Assembly: GCF_002127265.1 (NCBI RefSeq)
Contig: NZ_NFUU01000001.1
Location: 930,001-994,000 of the forward strand
Reading direction: 5' to 3'
Length of the DNA stretch: 64,000 nt
DNA from: Hydrogenophaga sp. IBVHS1
Lineage (GTDB): Bacteria > Pseudomonadota > Gammaproteobacteria > Burkholderiales > Burkholderiaceae_C
Of this stretch, positions 42,646 to 55,084 are shown in pieces (position 1 is the stretch's first letter; each line of letters begins with the position of its first letter). Under the pieces are notes generated by a model. It was given only the letters and a program-made list of their open reading frames with translations, made no database searches and was not told the origin of the DNA. Position numbers and translations under genes: made by a program.

Positions 42646-42996
42646 TCAGTACACCGGCACGCTGGGGTCGAGCTCTTGCGACCAGGCGTGGATGCCGCCG
42701 TGGATGTTGACCACGTCGGTGAACCCGTTCTGCAGAAGAAACTGCGCCACCTGCGCGCTGCGCGCACCGTGGTGGCACAGGCAGGCGATGGGGCGCGTGT
42801 GGTCGAGCTCCAGGTAGCGTTCTGGAACGCTGCGCATGGGCATGGCCAGCAACTCGAAGCCATCGGGCCGGACCGAGGCGGTCTGCAGTTCCCAGGGCTC
42901 GCGCACGTCGAGCACCAGGGGCAGTGCGTCGGCGGGGGTGCTGGCGGCGGCGAGCTGCAGCCAGTCGTGCAGTTGGGCGGGGTGAATGGCTTTCAT
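42646..42996 (-). CDS. rhodanese-like sulfurtransferase
   Basis: A 116-residue single rhodanese domain. The entry motif is VLDVREPWE, and the active-site loop CHHGARSAQVAQFL has the catalytic Cys. Length and loop are those of GlpE/PspE-like proteins, which transfer sulfur to thiols or cyanide. The ATG at 42996 lies just after the pcm stop. Its place between pcm and the TolC gene is probably positional rather than functional. Confidence 0.92.
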   Translation of the reverse strand: MKAIHPAQLHDWLQLAAASTPADALPLVLDVREPWELQTASVRPDGFELLAMPMRSVPERYLELDHTRPIACLCHHGARSAQVAQFLLQNGFTDVVNIHGGIHAWSQELDPSVPVY

Positions 42997-43021
42997 GGGC
43001 GGCTCGCGGCGTGGATCGGCA

Positions 43022-43735
43022 TCAGAAACGGAAGCTCGAAGGGGCGGGAAAGTTCCGCAGGCGAGGTGCCACGGTGTCCCAGGGTTGTTCGGTCTGGAAC
43101 GAGGCATCGCCCGTGCGCGTCACGATGGTCGCGCGCATCATGGGCTCGAAGCCCACGATGGCGGCCAGCCGTCCGCCCCTGGCCAGCAGGGCCAGCAGGG
43201 CAGCGGGCACCTCAGCCACCGAACCGCTGAGCACGATGGCGTCGAACGGGCCCTGACTGGAGCAGGCAGAAAAGCCATTGGCAGCCGCATCGGCCTCGCG
43301 CACGTCCACGTTGTGAATGCCTGCGGTCTGCAGGTTTTCGCGCGCCATGCGGGCCAGCACGGGATTGATCTCCAGCGAAACCACCGACCGCGCCAGGCTG
43401 GCCAGCAACGCGGCCATGTAGCCGCTGCCGCTCCCCACTTCCAGCACCTTGTCGGTGGGCTTGAGCGCGAGGTCTTGCAACAGGCGGGCCTCGACCCGGG
43501 GTGCCAGCATCACTTCGCCATCCACCGCCGGGTGGGTCAGAGGCAGCTCCAGGTCGCCGAAGGCCAGGGCCTTGTGGGGCGCTGGCACGAAGTCTTCGCG
43601 GCGAATGCGGCCCAGCAGGTCCAGCACCTGCGCGTCGAGCACTTCCCAGGGGCGGATCTGTTGCTCGATCATGTTGAAGCGGGCCTGGTTCAGGCTCATG
43701 GCGGTGTGGGGGGTGGCAGTGGTCATGGCATTCAT
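43022..43735 (-). CDS. protein-L-isoaspartate O-methyltransferase family protein
   Basis: A 237-residue SAM-dependent methyltransferase of the Pcm family. It has NMIEQQIRPWEVLD near the N-terminus, the SAM motif VLEVGSGSGYMAALLASLA, the LEINPVLA acidic strand end and GGRLAAIVG. The family methylates isoaspartyl residues to repair aged proteins. The N-terminal active-site region is shortened and diverges from canonical Pcm (no clear VPxxF/H segment), so substrate range is uncertain. Confidence 0.86.
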   Translation of the reverse strand: MNAMTTATPHTAMSLNQARFNMIEQQIRPWEVLDAQVLDLLGRIRREDFVPAPHKALAFGDLELPLTHPAVDGEVMLAPRVEARLLQDLALKPTDKVLEVGSGSGYMAALLASLARSVVSLEINPVLARMARENLQTAGIHNVDVREADAAANGFSACSSQGPFDAIVLSGSVAEVPAALLALLARGGRLAAIVGFEPMMRATIVTRTGDASFQTEQPWDTVAPRLRNFPAPSSFRF

Positions 43736-43776
43736 TCGGTTGAAGCAGGATTCGGAGGGCGGATCAGCGCGGGATT

Positions 43777-46956
<3,180 letters not shown>

Positions 46957-46968
46957 GGTGGGCTGCGC

Positions 46969-48114
46969 TTAGGGGGTGGCCAGCTTCACGGCCGTGCCTT
47001 CGCGGATCAGGCCGGCCTGTGCACCGAGCACTTGCGTGCCTTCAGCCAGGCCGACGATCTCTCGCATGGGTTCGCTGCCGCGCAGGCCGGTGGCCCCGCC
47101 CTGTACGGTGAGGTGTGCCACCGAGCCTTCGCGCACCAGCTGGATGTAGGGCTGAGGCTTGTCGTTGCGCACCGCCGATGCAGGCACGGCGATGGCCTTG
47201 ACCGAGCCAGTGACCAGATGGCCCTGGGCAAACAGGCCCTGACGCATGCCGGGTGCGGCCGGCATGCGCAGGTACACCAGCACGCTGCGGCTGCCGGCCT
47301 GCACGCTCGGGTTGATGCGCGAGACCGTGGCCTGAATGGGTTCTGGCAGGCCCTCGACACGCAGCACGGCGGCCTGGCCCACACGCACCGTCACGGCGTC
47401 GGCCGGCGAGATGGCGGCTTCCATTTCAAAGGCAGAGAGGTCCACCACATCGAACACGCGAGTGTCGATGCCCACACGCTCACCGTTCTGCACCAGCCGC
47501 GCCGAGATCTGCCCGTTCAGTGGCGAGCGCAGCGTGGTGTCGGCCAACGATTTTCTGGCGATGTCCAGCGCGGCGAGCGCGGCGCGGTGGTTGGCTTCCG
47601 CCGCAGCGAGGTTGTTGTTCGAGGTCTCCAGCGCCGTGGCCGAGATGAAGCCCTGGCGCACGAGCGCCTGGTTGTTGTCCGTGGTCCGCCGCGCGATGCT
47701 CACCTGCGCCTGCGCCGATTCGGCTTGCTGCGCCGCCTGGCGCACGCGCGCCTGGGCTTCGGTGCTGTCGATGCGCGCCAGCACTTCGCCGGCTTTCACC
47801 TCGTCGCCCTCGCGCTTGCTCAAACCCTGAATTTCGCCCGCGGTGCGCGCCTTCACAGCCGCCGTCTGCAAGGCTTCCACCGAGCCCGAAATGCCCACGG
47901 TCTGCGTGAGCTCGAGCGTCTGTGCTGTCACCACGTCGCTGGCTGCCAGTGTGTACACGGGCGCTTTCTGCATCGACTCGGCCGCCGCGCGGGCTTCAGC
48001 CGCCTGTGTCTTGCGCTTGTCGAGTGCGCGAAACAGCCCGACGCCGACGCCCACCACGAGCAGGGCCAGCAGCAACCATTTGATCCAGGTGGAGCGTGCG
48101 CGTGGAGAGGTCAT
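46969..48114 (-). CDS. RND efflux periplasmic adaptor subunit
   Basis: A 381-residue membrane-fusion protein. The N-terminal membrane anchor is WLLLALLVVGVGVGL. A split lipoyl domain follows (GISGSVEALQTAAVKARTAGEI and ADTTLRSPLNGQISARLV). A coiled-coil hairpin rich in Ala/Gln lies between them (about residues 115-175). The C-terminal beta-barrel domains show VRVGQAAVLRVEG. It bridges the RND pump and the outer-membrane channel. The ATG at 48114 is chosen over a TTG two codons upstream. Confidence 0.95.
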   Translation of the reverse strand: MTSPRARSTWIKWLLLALLVVGVGVGLFRALDKRKTQAAEARAAAESMQKAPVYTLAASDVVTAQTLELTQTVGISGSVEALQTAAVKARTAGEIQGLSKREGDEVKAGEVLARIDSTEAQARVRQAAQQAESAQAQVSIARRTTDNNQALVRQGFISATALETSNNNLAAAEANHRAALAALDIARKSLADTTLRSPLNGQISARLVQNGERVGIDTRVFDVVDLSAFEMEAAISPADAVTVRVGQAAVLRVEGLPEPIQATVSRINPSVQAGSRSVLVYLRMPAAPGMRQGLFAQGHLVTGSVKAIAVPASAVRNDKPQPYIQLVREGSVAHLTVQGGATGLRGSEPMREIVGLAEGTQVLGAQAGLIREGTAVKLATP

Positions 48115-48139
48115 GGCCAATGCGGTGATGAATGGGTAT

Positions 48140-48814
48140 TCAGACGGGTTTGCCCGGCACCAGCATGCCGCGCAGCAGCAGGTCGACCTGGTTGTCCAGG
48201 AAGCCGATGGGATCGATCTGTTCGGACGGCGGGCAGCATGGCGCCATGGAGTGCTTCCACATCAGCAGGAAGATCATGGGCGCAATCAAGCTGTAGACCG
48301 CGTACTCCAGTTGAAGCGCGCGGAACTCTCCGCGGTCGATGCCGCGCTGCAGGACGCGACGCAGCAGATCGTGCCCGGGGATGATGACCTCCTGCTGGTA
48401 GAACGCCGCGATCTCGGGGAACATGCCAGCCTCGCTCATGACCAGCTTGGTGATGCCGGAGGCCGCCGAATTGCCGATGCGTTCCCACCACGAGTGCATG
48501 CAGTAGCGCACCAGTTCGGCGCTGTCGCCGCTGAATTGCTGCAGTTCTTCATTCCACTCGGTGAAGCGGCCCGCGATGTTCTCGCGGACCACGGCTTTGA
48601 AGAGTTCTTCCTTGCTCGGGAAGTAGAGGAACAGCGTGCCTTTGGAGACGCCGGCGCGCGCCGCGACTTCTTCCACCCGGGTGGCAGCAAAACCCTTTTC
48701 TACGAAGAGTTGCAGCGCGGCGTCCAGCAGCTCACCCGGGCGCGCTTCCTTGCGCCGGGCGCGGCGCTGGCGCGGCTCGGCGTCGGAATCGGCGGACGTG
48801 GTTGGCGATGGCAT
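48140..48814 (-). CDS. TetR/AcrR family regulator
   Basis: A 224-residue repressor-type regulator. The N-terminal helix-turn-helix is clear ([42 protein letters not shown], residues about 30-72), preceded by a basic stretch. The C-terminal ligand domain contains hydrophobic helices ([14 protein letters not shown]). It is the first gene of the pump operon and most likely represses it until a pump substrate binds. The 48815-48901 gap holds the promoter but no operator I can identify. Confidence 0.92.
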   Translation of the reverse strand: MPSPTTSADSDAEPRQRRARRKEARPGELLDAALQLFVEKGFAATRVEEVAARAGVSKGTLFLYFPSKEELFKAVVRENIAGRFTEWNEELQQFSGDSAELVRYCMHSWWERIGNSAASGITKLVMSEAGMFPEIAAFYQQEVIIPGHDLLRRVLQRGIDRGEFRALQLEYAVYSLIAPMIFLLMWKHSMAPCCPPSEQIDPIGFLDNQVDLLLRGMLVPGKPV

Positions 48815-48901
48815 GGGGATGGTTAATGACCGATGGGTTAGTAATATACCCCATGGCCCACGCCGCCCGGTGTCGCGCCGGTAAAGCCGGCGGTCCCGAT
48901 G

Positions 48902-50095
48902 TCAGGAGAACGCGGCAATGCCCGTGATGGCGCGCCCAAGGATCAAGGCATGAACGTCGTGCGTGCCTTCGTAGGTGTTCACCACCTCCAGGTTCACCAG
49001 GTGGCGCGCCACGCCGAATTCATCGGAAATGCCATTCCCGCCCATCATGTCGCGCGCCAGGCGGGCAATGTCCAGCGCCTTGCCGCAGCTGTTGCGCTTG
49101 AGAATGGACGTGATCTCCACCGCGGCCGTGCCTTCGTCTTTCATGCGGCCCAGGCGCAGGCAGCCCTGCAGGCCCAGGCTGATCTCGGTGAGCATGTCGG
49201 CCAGCTTCTTCTGGATCAACTGGTTGGCGGCGAGAGGGCGGCCGAACTGCTGGCGGTCCAGCACGTACTGGCGGGCGCGGAAGTAGCAGTCTTCGGCGGC
49301 GCCGAGCGCACCCCAGGCGATGCCGTAACGCGCGCTGTTGAGGCAGGTGAACGGGCCCTTCAGGCCACGCACTTCGGGGAAGGCGTTTTCTTCCGGGCAG
49401 AACACGCCGTCCATCACGATCTCGCCGGTGATGGAGGCGCGCAGGCCCACCTTGCTGTGGATCGCCGGGGCGCTGAGGCCCTTCATGCCTTTTTCCAGAA
49501 TGAAGCCGCGGATGGCGCCTTCATCGTCTTTCGCCCACACCACGAACACATCGGCAATCGGCGAATTGGTGATCCACATCTTGGCGCCGGAGAGGCTGTA
49601 GCCGCCGTCGACCTTCTTGGCACGCGTCACCATGCTGCCGGGGTCCGAGCCGTGGTTGGGCTCGGTCAGGCCGAAGCAGCCGATCCATTCGCCGCTGGCG
49701 AGCCTGGGCAGGTACTTCTGCTTCTGCGCTTCGGTGCCGAACTCGTTGATCGGCACCATCACCAGCGAGCTCTGGACGCTCATCATGGAGCGGTAGCCCG
49801 AATCCACGCGCTCCACCTCGCGAGCCACCAGGCCGTAGCACACGTAGTTCAGGCCTGCGCCGCCGTAGGCCTCGGGAATGGTGGCGCCCAGCAGGCCGAG
49901 CTCACCCATCTCGCGGAAGATCGCCACGTCGGTCTTCTCGTGGCGGAAGGCTTCCGTCACACGGGGTAGCAACTTTTCCTGGCAGTAGGCGCGCGCTGCG
50001 TCCATCACCTGGCGCTCGTCGTCGTCGAGCTGCTGGGACAGGTGGAACGGGTCTTCCCAGCTGAAGCTGGCTTTGGCTTTGGTGGGGGAAAGCAT
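48902..50095 (-). CDS. gcdH: glutaryl-CoA dehydrogenase
   Basis: A 397-residue acyl-CoA dehydrogenase. Features are the FAD/substrate motif [16 protein letters not shown] and [32 protein letters not shown], and the catalytic base Glu in [20 protein letters not shown]. These, especially the NHGSDPGSM arginine-free loop and YEGTHD, match GcdH, which oxidises and decarboxylates glutaryl-CoA to crotonyl-CoA in lysine and aromatic catabolism. The ATG at 50095 fits the family length; longer starts overlap the promoter. A divergent LysR gene is the likely regulator. Confidence 0.92.
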   Translation of the reverse strand: MLSPTKAKASFSWEDPFHLSQQLDDDERQVMDAARAYCQEKLLPRVTEAFRHEKTDVAIFREMGELGLLGATIPEAYGGAGLNYVCYGLVAREVERVDSGYRSMMSVQSSLVMVPINEFGTEAQKQKYLPRLASGEWIGCFGLTEPNHGSDPGSMVTRAKKVDGGYSLSGAKMWITNSPIADVFVVWAKDDEGAIRGFILEKGMKGLSAPAIHSKVGLRASITGEIVMDGVFCPEENAFPEVRGLKGPFTCLNSARYGIAWGALGAAEDCYFRARQYVLDRQQFGRPLAANQLIQKKLADMLTEISLGLQGCLRLGRMKDEGTAAVEITSILKRNSCGKALDIARLARDMMGGNGISDEFGVARHLVNLEVVNTYEGTHDVHALILGRAITGIAAFS

Positions 50096-50202
50096 GGTGT
50101 TTGTCTCCGGTTCTGCGGGGTGTGCGAAGAGCGCGATTGTCGGCCGAGCATGCATAGTTGTCTAATATCGTTACCGTATTCATTGATCCAGAAAACATAT
50201 TC

Positions 50203-51102
50203 ATGGAATTCCGCCACCTGCGTTATTTCCTGGTGCTGGCCGAGGAACTGCACTTCGGCCGCGCCGCCCAGCGCCTGTCCATCACGCAGCCGCCGCTCTC
50301 GCTCAACATTCAGCAGCTCGAAGCCTCGGTGGGGGCGCAGCTGTTCACCCGCAACAGCCGGGGTGTGCAGCTCACGGCGGCGGGTGTGGCCTTCGTGCCA
50401 GCGGCGCGCGCACTGCTCGATCAGGCCGGCCAGGCAGCCCGTGAGGCGCGCGAGGTGGCCCAGGGGCTGGTGGGTAGCCTGCAGATCGGCTTTGCCGGCA
50501 CGGTGCTTTACCGGGGCTTGCCACAAATGCTCAAGGGCTTCGCCGCCGAGCACCCCAAGCTTCGGCTCACGTTGCGCGAGCTGAGTTCGAGCGACCAGCT
50601 CATCGACCTCATGCACGAGCGGCTGGATGTCGGCTTCGTGCACACCACGCGGGTGCCGGCGGGCTTTTCCCAGATTCTTGTGTCCCGCCAACCTTTCGTG
50701 GCCTGCCTGCCGCTGGGGCATGCGATGGCGCGGCGCAAGCGGCTGGCGTTGCACGCGCTGCAAGGCGAACCCTTTGCCATGATCTCGCGGGCGGTATCGC
50801 CCGATTACCACGAGCGCATCCTCGGTCTCTGTGCCGACGCGGGGTTTTCGCCGGAGGTGCGCTACGAGTTGCGCCACTGGCTCAGCGTGGTTTCTCTGGT
50901 GGCGCAAGGATTGGGCGTGGCGCTGGTGCCGGCGGCGCTGCAGCAGGCCAACCTGCCCGGTGCGGTGTTCGTGCCGCTGGCTGGCGAAACGTCGCCTTAC
51001 GAAACGCACTGCCTCTGGAGGACCGACAGAGACCAGGCTGCGCTGGGGGCATTTCTGGCGGTCGTGCGCGCGGCCGCGCAGTCGGTACATTCGGTGGGCT
51101 GA
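50203..51102 (+). CDS. LysR family regulator (GcdR-like)
   Basis: A 299-residue LysR-type regulator. The winged helix covers residues 1-62 (MEFRHLRYFLVLAEELHFGRAAQRL, SITQPPLSLNIQQLE). The effector domain has the pattern of the CbbR/CatR-like branch (GSLQIGFAG). The ATG at 50203 is preferred to 50158, because the extra 15 residues do not fit the family. It diverges from gcdH with a 107-base gap and probably controls it, as GcdR does in other Proteobacteria. Confidence 0.92.
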   Translation: MEFRHLRYFLVLAEELHFGRAAQRLSITQPPLSLNIQQLEASVGAQLFTRNSRGVQLTAAGVAFVPAARALLDQAGQAAREAREVAQGLVGSLQIGFAGTVLYRGLPQMLKGFAAEHPKLRLTLRELSSSDQLIDLMHERLDVGFVHTTRVPAGFSQILVSRQPFVACLPLGHAMARRKRLALHALQGEPFAMISRAVSPDYHERILGLCADAGFSPEVRYELRHWLSVVSLVAQGLGVALVPAALQQANLPGAVFVPLAGETSPYETHCLWRTDRDQAALGAFLAVVRAAAQSVHSVG

Positions 51103-51120
51103 CGTTTCTGGAGAAATGCA

Positions 51121-51657
51121 ATGAGCGACAAACAGGTGCTGGTGCTGGGTGGTGGCTGCTTCTGGTGCACCGAGGCGGTGTACGTGGGCGTCAAAGGTGT
51201 GACCGATGTGGAGTCCGGTTACTCCAATGGGCAGGTGAAACAGCCGAGCTACGAAATGGTGTGCACCGGGACCACGGGCCACAACGAAGTGGTGCGGCTC
51301 GAATACGACCCCGCGCAGATCAGCACGCGCGAAATTCTGGAGATCTTTTTCGTGGTGCACGACGCCACCACGCTGAACCGCCAGGGCAACGACGTGGGCA
51401 CGCAATACCGCAGTGGCATTTACTTCACCACGCCCGAGCAGCAACAGGTGGCGCAGGCGCTGATCGATGAGCTCACCAAAGACAACGCCTTCGGCAAGCC
51501 CATCGTCACCGAGGTGAAACCGCTGGACAACTACTGGCCGGCGGAGGAATACCACCAGGACTTCTTCGAGCGCAACCCGCACCAGGGCTATTGCATGGCC
51601 GTGGCGGCGCCCAAGGTGGCCAAGTTCCGCAAGACCTTCGCCAGGCTGGCGAAGTAG
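51121..51657 (+). CDS. msrA: peptide-methionine (S)-S-oxide reductase
   Basis: A 178-residue MsrA with the catalytic GGGCFWCTEAVY motif (Cys in GCFW), the YSNGQVKQPSYE segment and the distal EYHQDF. It reduces methionine-S-sulfoxide in proteins using thioredoxin. A GGAG site lies ten bases before the ATG, 18 bases after the LysR stop. Confidence 0.96.
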   Translation: MSDKQVLVLGGGCFWCTEAVYVGVKGVTDVESGYSNGQVKQPSYEMVCTGTTGHNEVVRLEYDPAQISTREILEIFFVVHDATTLNRQGNDVGTQYRSGIYFTTPEQQQVAQALIDELTKDNAFGKPIVTEVKPLDNYWPAEEYHQDFFERNPHQGYCMAVAAPKVAKFRKTFARLAK

Positions 51658-51675
51658 GTCTTGCGGAGCCGGAGA

Positions 51676-52227
51676 TCACTTCGGCAGCATCACCTTGTCC
51701 ACGACGTGGATCACGCCGTTGGACTGGTAGACATCGGCGATGGTGACGGTGGCCACGCCACCCTTTTCATCGGTCACCGTGACCTTGCCGCCAGCGGATT
51801 TCGCCACCAACGTGCCGCCAGCCACCGTCTTGATTGATGCCATGCCTTTGCCATCGGCAATCATCTTGCTGATGGCCGCCGCATCAAACTTGCCCGACAC
51901 CACGTGGTAGGTGAGGATGCCGCTGAGCATGGGCTTGTTCTCGGGCTTGAGCAGCGTGTCCACGGTACCGGCGGGCAGTGCGGCGAACGCAGCATTGGTG
52001 GGCGCGAACACGGTGAACGGACCCGGGCCCTTGAGCGTGTCGACCAGGCCGGCAGCCTTGACGGCCGCCACCAGGGTGGTGTGGTCCTTGGAGTTCACCG
52101 CGTTGTCGATGATGTCCTTGCTGGCCAGCATGGGCGCGCCGCCCACCATGACTTGTGCGAAGGCGCCGAGCGATGCGGTGCCGATGGCGATGGCGAGAAC
52201 GGTCTTGCTGAGGGTCTTGGTGATCAT
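51676..52227 (-). CDS. secreted fasciclin-domain protein
   Basis: A 183-residue protein with a signal peptide (SKTVLAIAIGTASLGAFAQ) and one fasciclin domain. The domain carries the FTVFAPTNAAFAALP (H1) and YHVVSGKFDAAAI (H2) motifs and ends NGVIHVVDKVMLPK. Such proteins take part in adhesion or cell-surface contact; the function here is unknown. It lies convergent with msrA with an 18-base gap. Confidence 0.93.
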   Translation of the reverse strand: MITKTLSKTVLAIAIGTASLGAFAQVMVGGAPMLASKDIIDNAVNSKDHTTLVAAVKAAGLVDTLKGPGPFTVFAPTNAAFAALPAGTVDTLLKPENKPMLSGILTYHVVSGKFDAAAISKMIADGKGMASIKTVAGGTLVAKSAGGKVTVTDEKGGVATVTIADVYQSNGVIHVVDKVMLPK

Positions 52228-52357
52228 GGAGTCTCCTGAAGGGTTGAAGCCGATGCGGCTACAGGAGATACGCAGACCGGATGCAGACTGGATTCAGAAA
52301 AATCAAAAGACCCTCGCCGTACAAGCACGCTGGCCCCCACTTGGCAGCGGTCCTTAG

Positions 52358-52404
52358 CGCAACTGAATTGCGTTAGCATCGCCACCTACTGCAACAAGGT
52401 TGCA
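52358..52404 (+). promoter_or_regulatory. two inverted repeats upstream of the Fur-family gene
   Basis: CGCAACTGAATTGCG (52358-52372) and TGCAACAAGGTTGCA (52390-52404) are both perfect 5-5-5 inverted repeats sharing (C/T)GCAA-N5-TTGC(G/A). Their centres are 32 bases apart, three helical turns, on the same face of the DNA. They lie just before the Fur/Zur-type gene at 52421 and are candidate sites for its product. The second lies 16 bases before the ATG. Confidence 0.62.
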
Positions 52405-52420
52405 ACAATGGGAGAAATCC

Positions 52421-52936
52421 ATGTCGTCTCGTCCAGCCAGGGAATTCACGGGCGTTCCGCCCGAGGTGCAGACGCGTCTGGAAGGGGCAGGGCTCCGACG
52501 CACGCTGGCCACGCGGGCGGTGCTGGGCCTGTTTCTGGCCAGGCCGCGCGGTCGCCTCACGCACGCCCAGGCGCAGGCCGCCCTCACTGCGCGCGGACTC
52601 GATCTCAACCGCGTCACGCTCTACCGCCTGCTGGACCGGCTGGCCACCTGCGGTGTGCTGCGCCGCGAAGCCGACGAGCAGCGCATCTGGCGATTCAGCC
52701 TGGCGCCGACCACGGCCCCGGCCGAAGACGGGGGCACGGAATCGCGTTTCGAGTGCGATGCCTGCCACCGGCGCTTCGACTTGTCGACCGCCAGCGATTC
52801 CACCCGAGCGGTCACACAAGACCTGTTCCAGGCGCTGGCCCGGCTGGGCCATCACGGGGAGCGGCTGGAGCTGTCGATCCATGGCACCTGCGCCACCTGC
52901 GTGCCATTGAATAACCCAGCTGAGGGCGTCGCGTGA
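52421..52936 (+). CDS. Fur family regulator, probably Zur
   Basis: A 171-residue Fur-superfamily protein. The ATG at 52421 has GGAGA nine bases upstream. A winged helix (LNRVTLYRLLDRLATCGVLRRE) is followed by a metal domain containing ECDACHRRF and CATC, a structural Zn(Cys)4 site. The zinc-uptake-type operon behind it (ABC transporter, small Cys/His protein, DUF3299) favours Zur over Fur. Palindromes immediately upstream fit autorepression. Its stop overlaps the ABC ATPase start by 4 bases. Confidence 0.88.
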   Translation: MSSRPAREFTGVPPEVQTRLEGAGLRRTLATRAVLGLFLARPRGRLTHAQAQAALTARGLDLNRVTLYRLLDRLATCGVLRREADEQRIWRFSLAPTTAPAEDGGTESRFECDACHRRFDLSTASDSTRAVTQDLFQALARLGHHGERLELSIHGTCATCVPLNNPAEGVA

Positions 52937-53592
52937 TCGAGACCCGCGGCCTGGCCTATGCCTACCCGGGCGCGCAGCCGCTGCAGCTGCCTGATGTCGC
53001 CGTGCCTCAAGGCGGCACGCTGTTGCTTCGCGGACCCTCGGGCAGTGGCAAGTCGACCTGGCTGGCACTGGCGGCGGGGCTGCTCACGCCTTCGCGCGGT
53101 GAGGTGCTGGTGGCGGGGCAGGCGCTCGGCACCTTGCGCGCGGGCGCGCGAGACACCTGGCGTGCGCGCCATGTGGGCTTTCTGCCGCAAAGGCTGCACC
53201 TGAGCGAAGCACTCTCCGTGGCCGACAACCTGGCGCTGGCGTACTTCGCCGCCGGCCTGCCGCCTCAGTGGCCCGCCATCACGCGAACACTGGATGCATT
53301 GCAAGTGGGTGCGTTCGCCGCGCGCCGGCCCTCGCAACTCTCGAGCGGTCAGGCCCAGCGCGTGGCGCTGGCTCGCGCCGTGTTGCTGCGCCCGAGCGTG
53401 ATCCTGGCCGACGAACCCACCGCCAGCCTGGACGACGATGCGTGCGCGGTGGCGCTGAGTTTGCTGGTGAAGAGCGCAGCAGATCTGAACGCCACGCTGG
53501 TGATTGCCACGCACGATGCGCGCGTGCGGCAGGACTTGCCGCACGCGCAGGTGTTGACGCTTGCACGGATTGCCGCGGAGCTCGAACCATGA
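52933..53592 (+). CDS. ABC transporter ATP-binding protein (LolD/MacB type)
   Basis: A 219-residue ATPase. The Walker A is GPSGSGKST (about residues 36-44), the signature LSSGQAQRVALARAVL, and Walker B VILADEPTASLDD. It is of the LolD/MacB type that pairs with FtsX-like permeases, and the permease gene follows with an ATGA overlap. In Pseudomonas aeruginosa the Zur-regulated PA4063-PA4066 operon carries a similar ATPase, permease and DUF3299 gene, which suggests a zinc-linked role. Confidence 0.9.
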   Translation: MIETRGLAYAYPGAQPLQLPDVAVPQGGTLLLRGPSGSGKSTWLALAAGLLTPSRGEVLVAGQALGTLRAGARDTWRARHVGFLPQRLHLSEALSVADNLALAYFAAGLPPQWPAITRTLDALQVGAFAARRPSQLSSGQAQRVALARAVLLRPSVILADEPTASLDDDACAVALSLLVKSAADLNATLVIATHDARVRQDLPHAQVLTLARIAAELEP

Positions 53593-54815
53593 ACGTCGCC
53601 ACCCTGTCCTGGCGCTACCTCTGGTCGCGCCCGCTCTCGACCACGCTGAACCTGTTGCTGCTGGCGCTCGGGCTGGCCTCGATGGCGTTGGTGCTCATCG
53701 CGCGCGATCAGGTGGAGCGCGCCTTCGACCGCGACCTGGCGGGGATCGATGTGGTGGTGGGCGCCAAGGGCAGTCCCATGCAGCTCATCCTGGCCGGCGT
53801 TTTCCACATCGACGTGCCGCCCGGCAACATCCCACTGGCCGAAGCCGCGAAGCTCGCGCAGCATCCCCACGTGGCCCAGCTCATTCCTCTGAGTCTTGGC
53901 GACAACCTTCAGGGGTTTCGCATCGTCGGCACGACACACGACTACGCCGGGCATTACGGCGTGCAGCTGGCCAGCGGTGTGCTCTGGCAGTCACCGATGC
54001 AGGCTGTGCTCGGCGCGCAGGTGGCCACGCGCACGGGGCTGCAGTTGGGGCAGGCTTTCGAGGGTGCGCACGGCCTGGGCGTGGGCGGTGCGTCTCACGG
54101 CGGGACGCCGTACACCGTGTCGGGCGTGCTCGCGCCTTGCGGCTGCGTGCTCGACCGACTCATCCTCACCGCCACCGAATCGGTCTGGCGCGTGCACGAC
54201 GACATGCACGCAGGCGCTGGCATGAGCGAGGCCGAGCGCGCGGAGCTGGACGAAGCCCTGCAGGCCGAACGCGAAATCACGCTGGCGCTGATCCGCTACC
54301 GCACGCCCATGGCCGCGGTGAGCTTTCCGCGTTTCGTCAACGAGACCACCTCCCTGCAGGCCGCCGCACCCGCACTGGAAATCACGCGCCTGCTGGCCAT
54401 GGTCGGCGTGGGCACGCAGGTGCTGCATGGGCTCACGGCGGTGCTGCTCGCGGTGGCGGGCCTCTCGGTGTTCATCGCGCTCTGGAGCGCCGTGCGCGAA
54501 CGCCGGGGCGATCTCGCCATGCTGCGCATGCTGGGCGCACCGCCGGCCCGCGTGAGCGCGCTGCTGCTGTGCGAGGCGCTCTGGCTCGCGCTGCTGGCGT
54601 GTGCGCTGGGCCTGCTGGCGGCTCACGCGCTCACGGCCTTGCTGGGCGAGCTGCTCGCAGCCCGCCATTCGCTGAGCATTTCGGGCTGGCAATGGGTTTC
54701 CGCCGAATGGTGGGTGCCAGCGCTGGCTTTTCTGGTGGCGGTGATCTCGGCTTTGTTGCCTGCGATCAGCGCCTACCGGATCGATGTCACTTCCCTTCTC
54801 AACTCAACCCGGTGA
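53589..54815 (+). CDS. ABC transporter permease, FtsX/MacB type
   Basis: A 408-residue permease with a first membrane helix (TLNLLLLALGLASMALVLI), a periplasmic MacB-PCD-like domain (residues about 40-280, DVVVGAKGSPMQLIL), then three helices at the C-terminus with the FtsX motif VRERRGDLAMLRMLGAPPARV. It would form a mechanotransducing ABC complex with the ATPase before it. Such complexes move lipoproteins or extract envelope molecules rather than import small solutes. Start at the ATG overlapping the ATPase stop. Confidence 0.9.
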   Translation: MNVATLSWRYLWSRPLSTTLNLLLLALGLASMALVLIARDQVERAFDRDLAGIDVVVGAKGSPMQLILAGVFHIDVPPGNIPLAEAAKLAQHPHVAQLIPLSLGDNLQGFRIVGTTHDYAGHYGVQLASGVLWQSPMQAVLGAQVATRTGLQLGQAFEGAHGLGVGGASHGGTPYTVSGVLAPCGCVLDRLILTATESVWRVHDDMHAGAGMSEAERAELDEALQAEREITLALIRYRTPMAAVSFPRFVNETTSLQAAAPALEITRLLAMVGVGTQVLHGLTAVLLAVAGLSVFIALWSAVRERRGDLAMLRMLGAPPARVSALLLCEALWLALLACALGLLAAHALTALLGELLAARHSLSISGWQWVSAEWWVPALAFLVAVISALLPAISAYRIDVTSLLNSTR

Positions 54816-54820
54816 ACACC

Positions 54821-55063
54821 ATGAAAAAAGCATTGCTGTGCCTCTCTTCCGCCCTCCTGCTCGCCACGTCGGCGCTGGCACAACATTCCGACCAGGAGAC
54901 CAAAGAAGACATCGCGCGTCACCGTGCCATGGCCAGCGCCCACGAGGGCGCTGCCAAGTGCCTGGAAGCGGGCAAAGGCGAAAAGGTCTGCATGGCGGAA
55001 CTCCAGACCGCTTGCAAGGGTCTTGCACTGGGCAAATACTGCGGGATGCGCCACGCTCACTGA
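54821..55063 (+). CDS. small secreted Cys/His protein of the zinc-type operon
   Basis: An 80-residue protein with a signal peptide (KKALLCLSSALLLATSALAQ) and a mature part of about 60 residues. The mature part has three cysteines (KCLEAG, VCMAEL, TACKGLAL plus YCGM) and several histidines, ending RHAH. I do not recognise a family. It sits five bases past the permease stop in the same operon. A periplasmic metal-binding role, like the His-rich PA4063 product of Pseudomonas aeruginosa, is an inference from position and composition. Confidence 0.75.
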   Translation: MKKALLCLSSALLLATSALAQHSDQETKEDIARHRAMASAHEGAAKCLEAGKGEKVCMAELQTACKGLALGKYCGMRHAH

Positions 55064-55084
55064 ACCCATCGATCCTGACCACCC

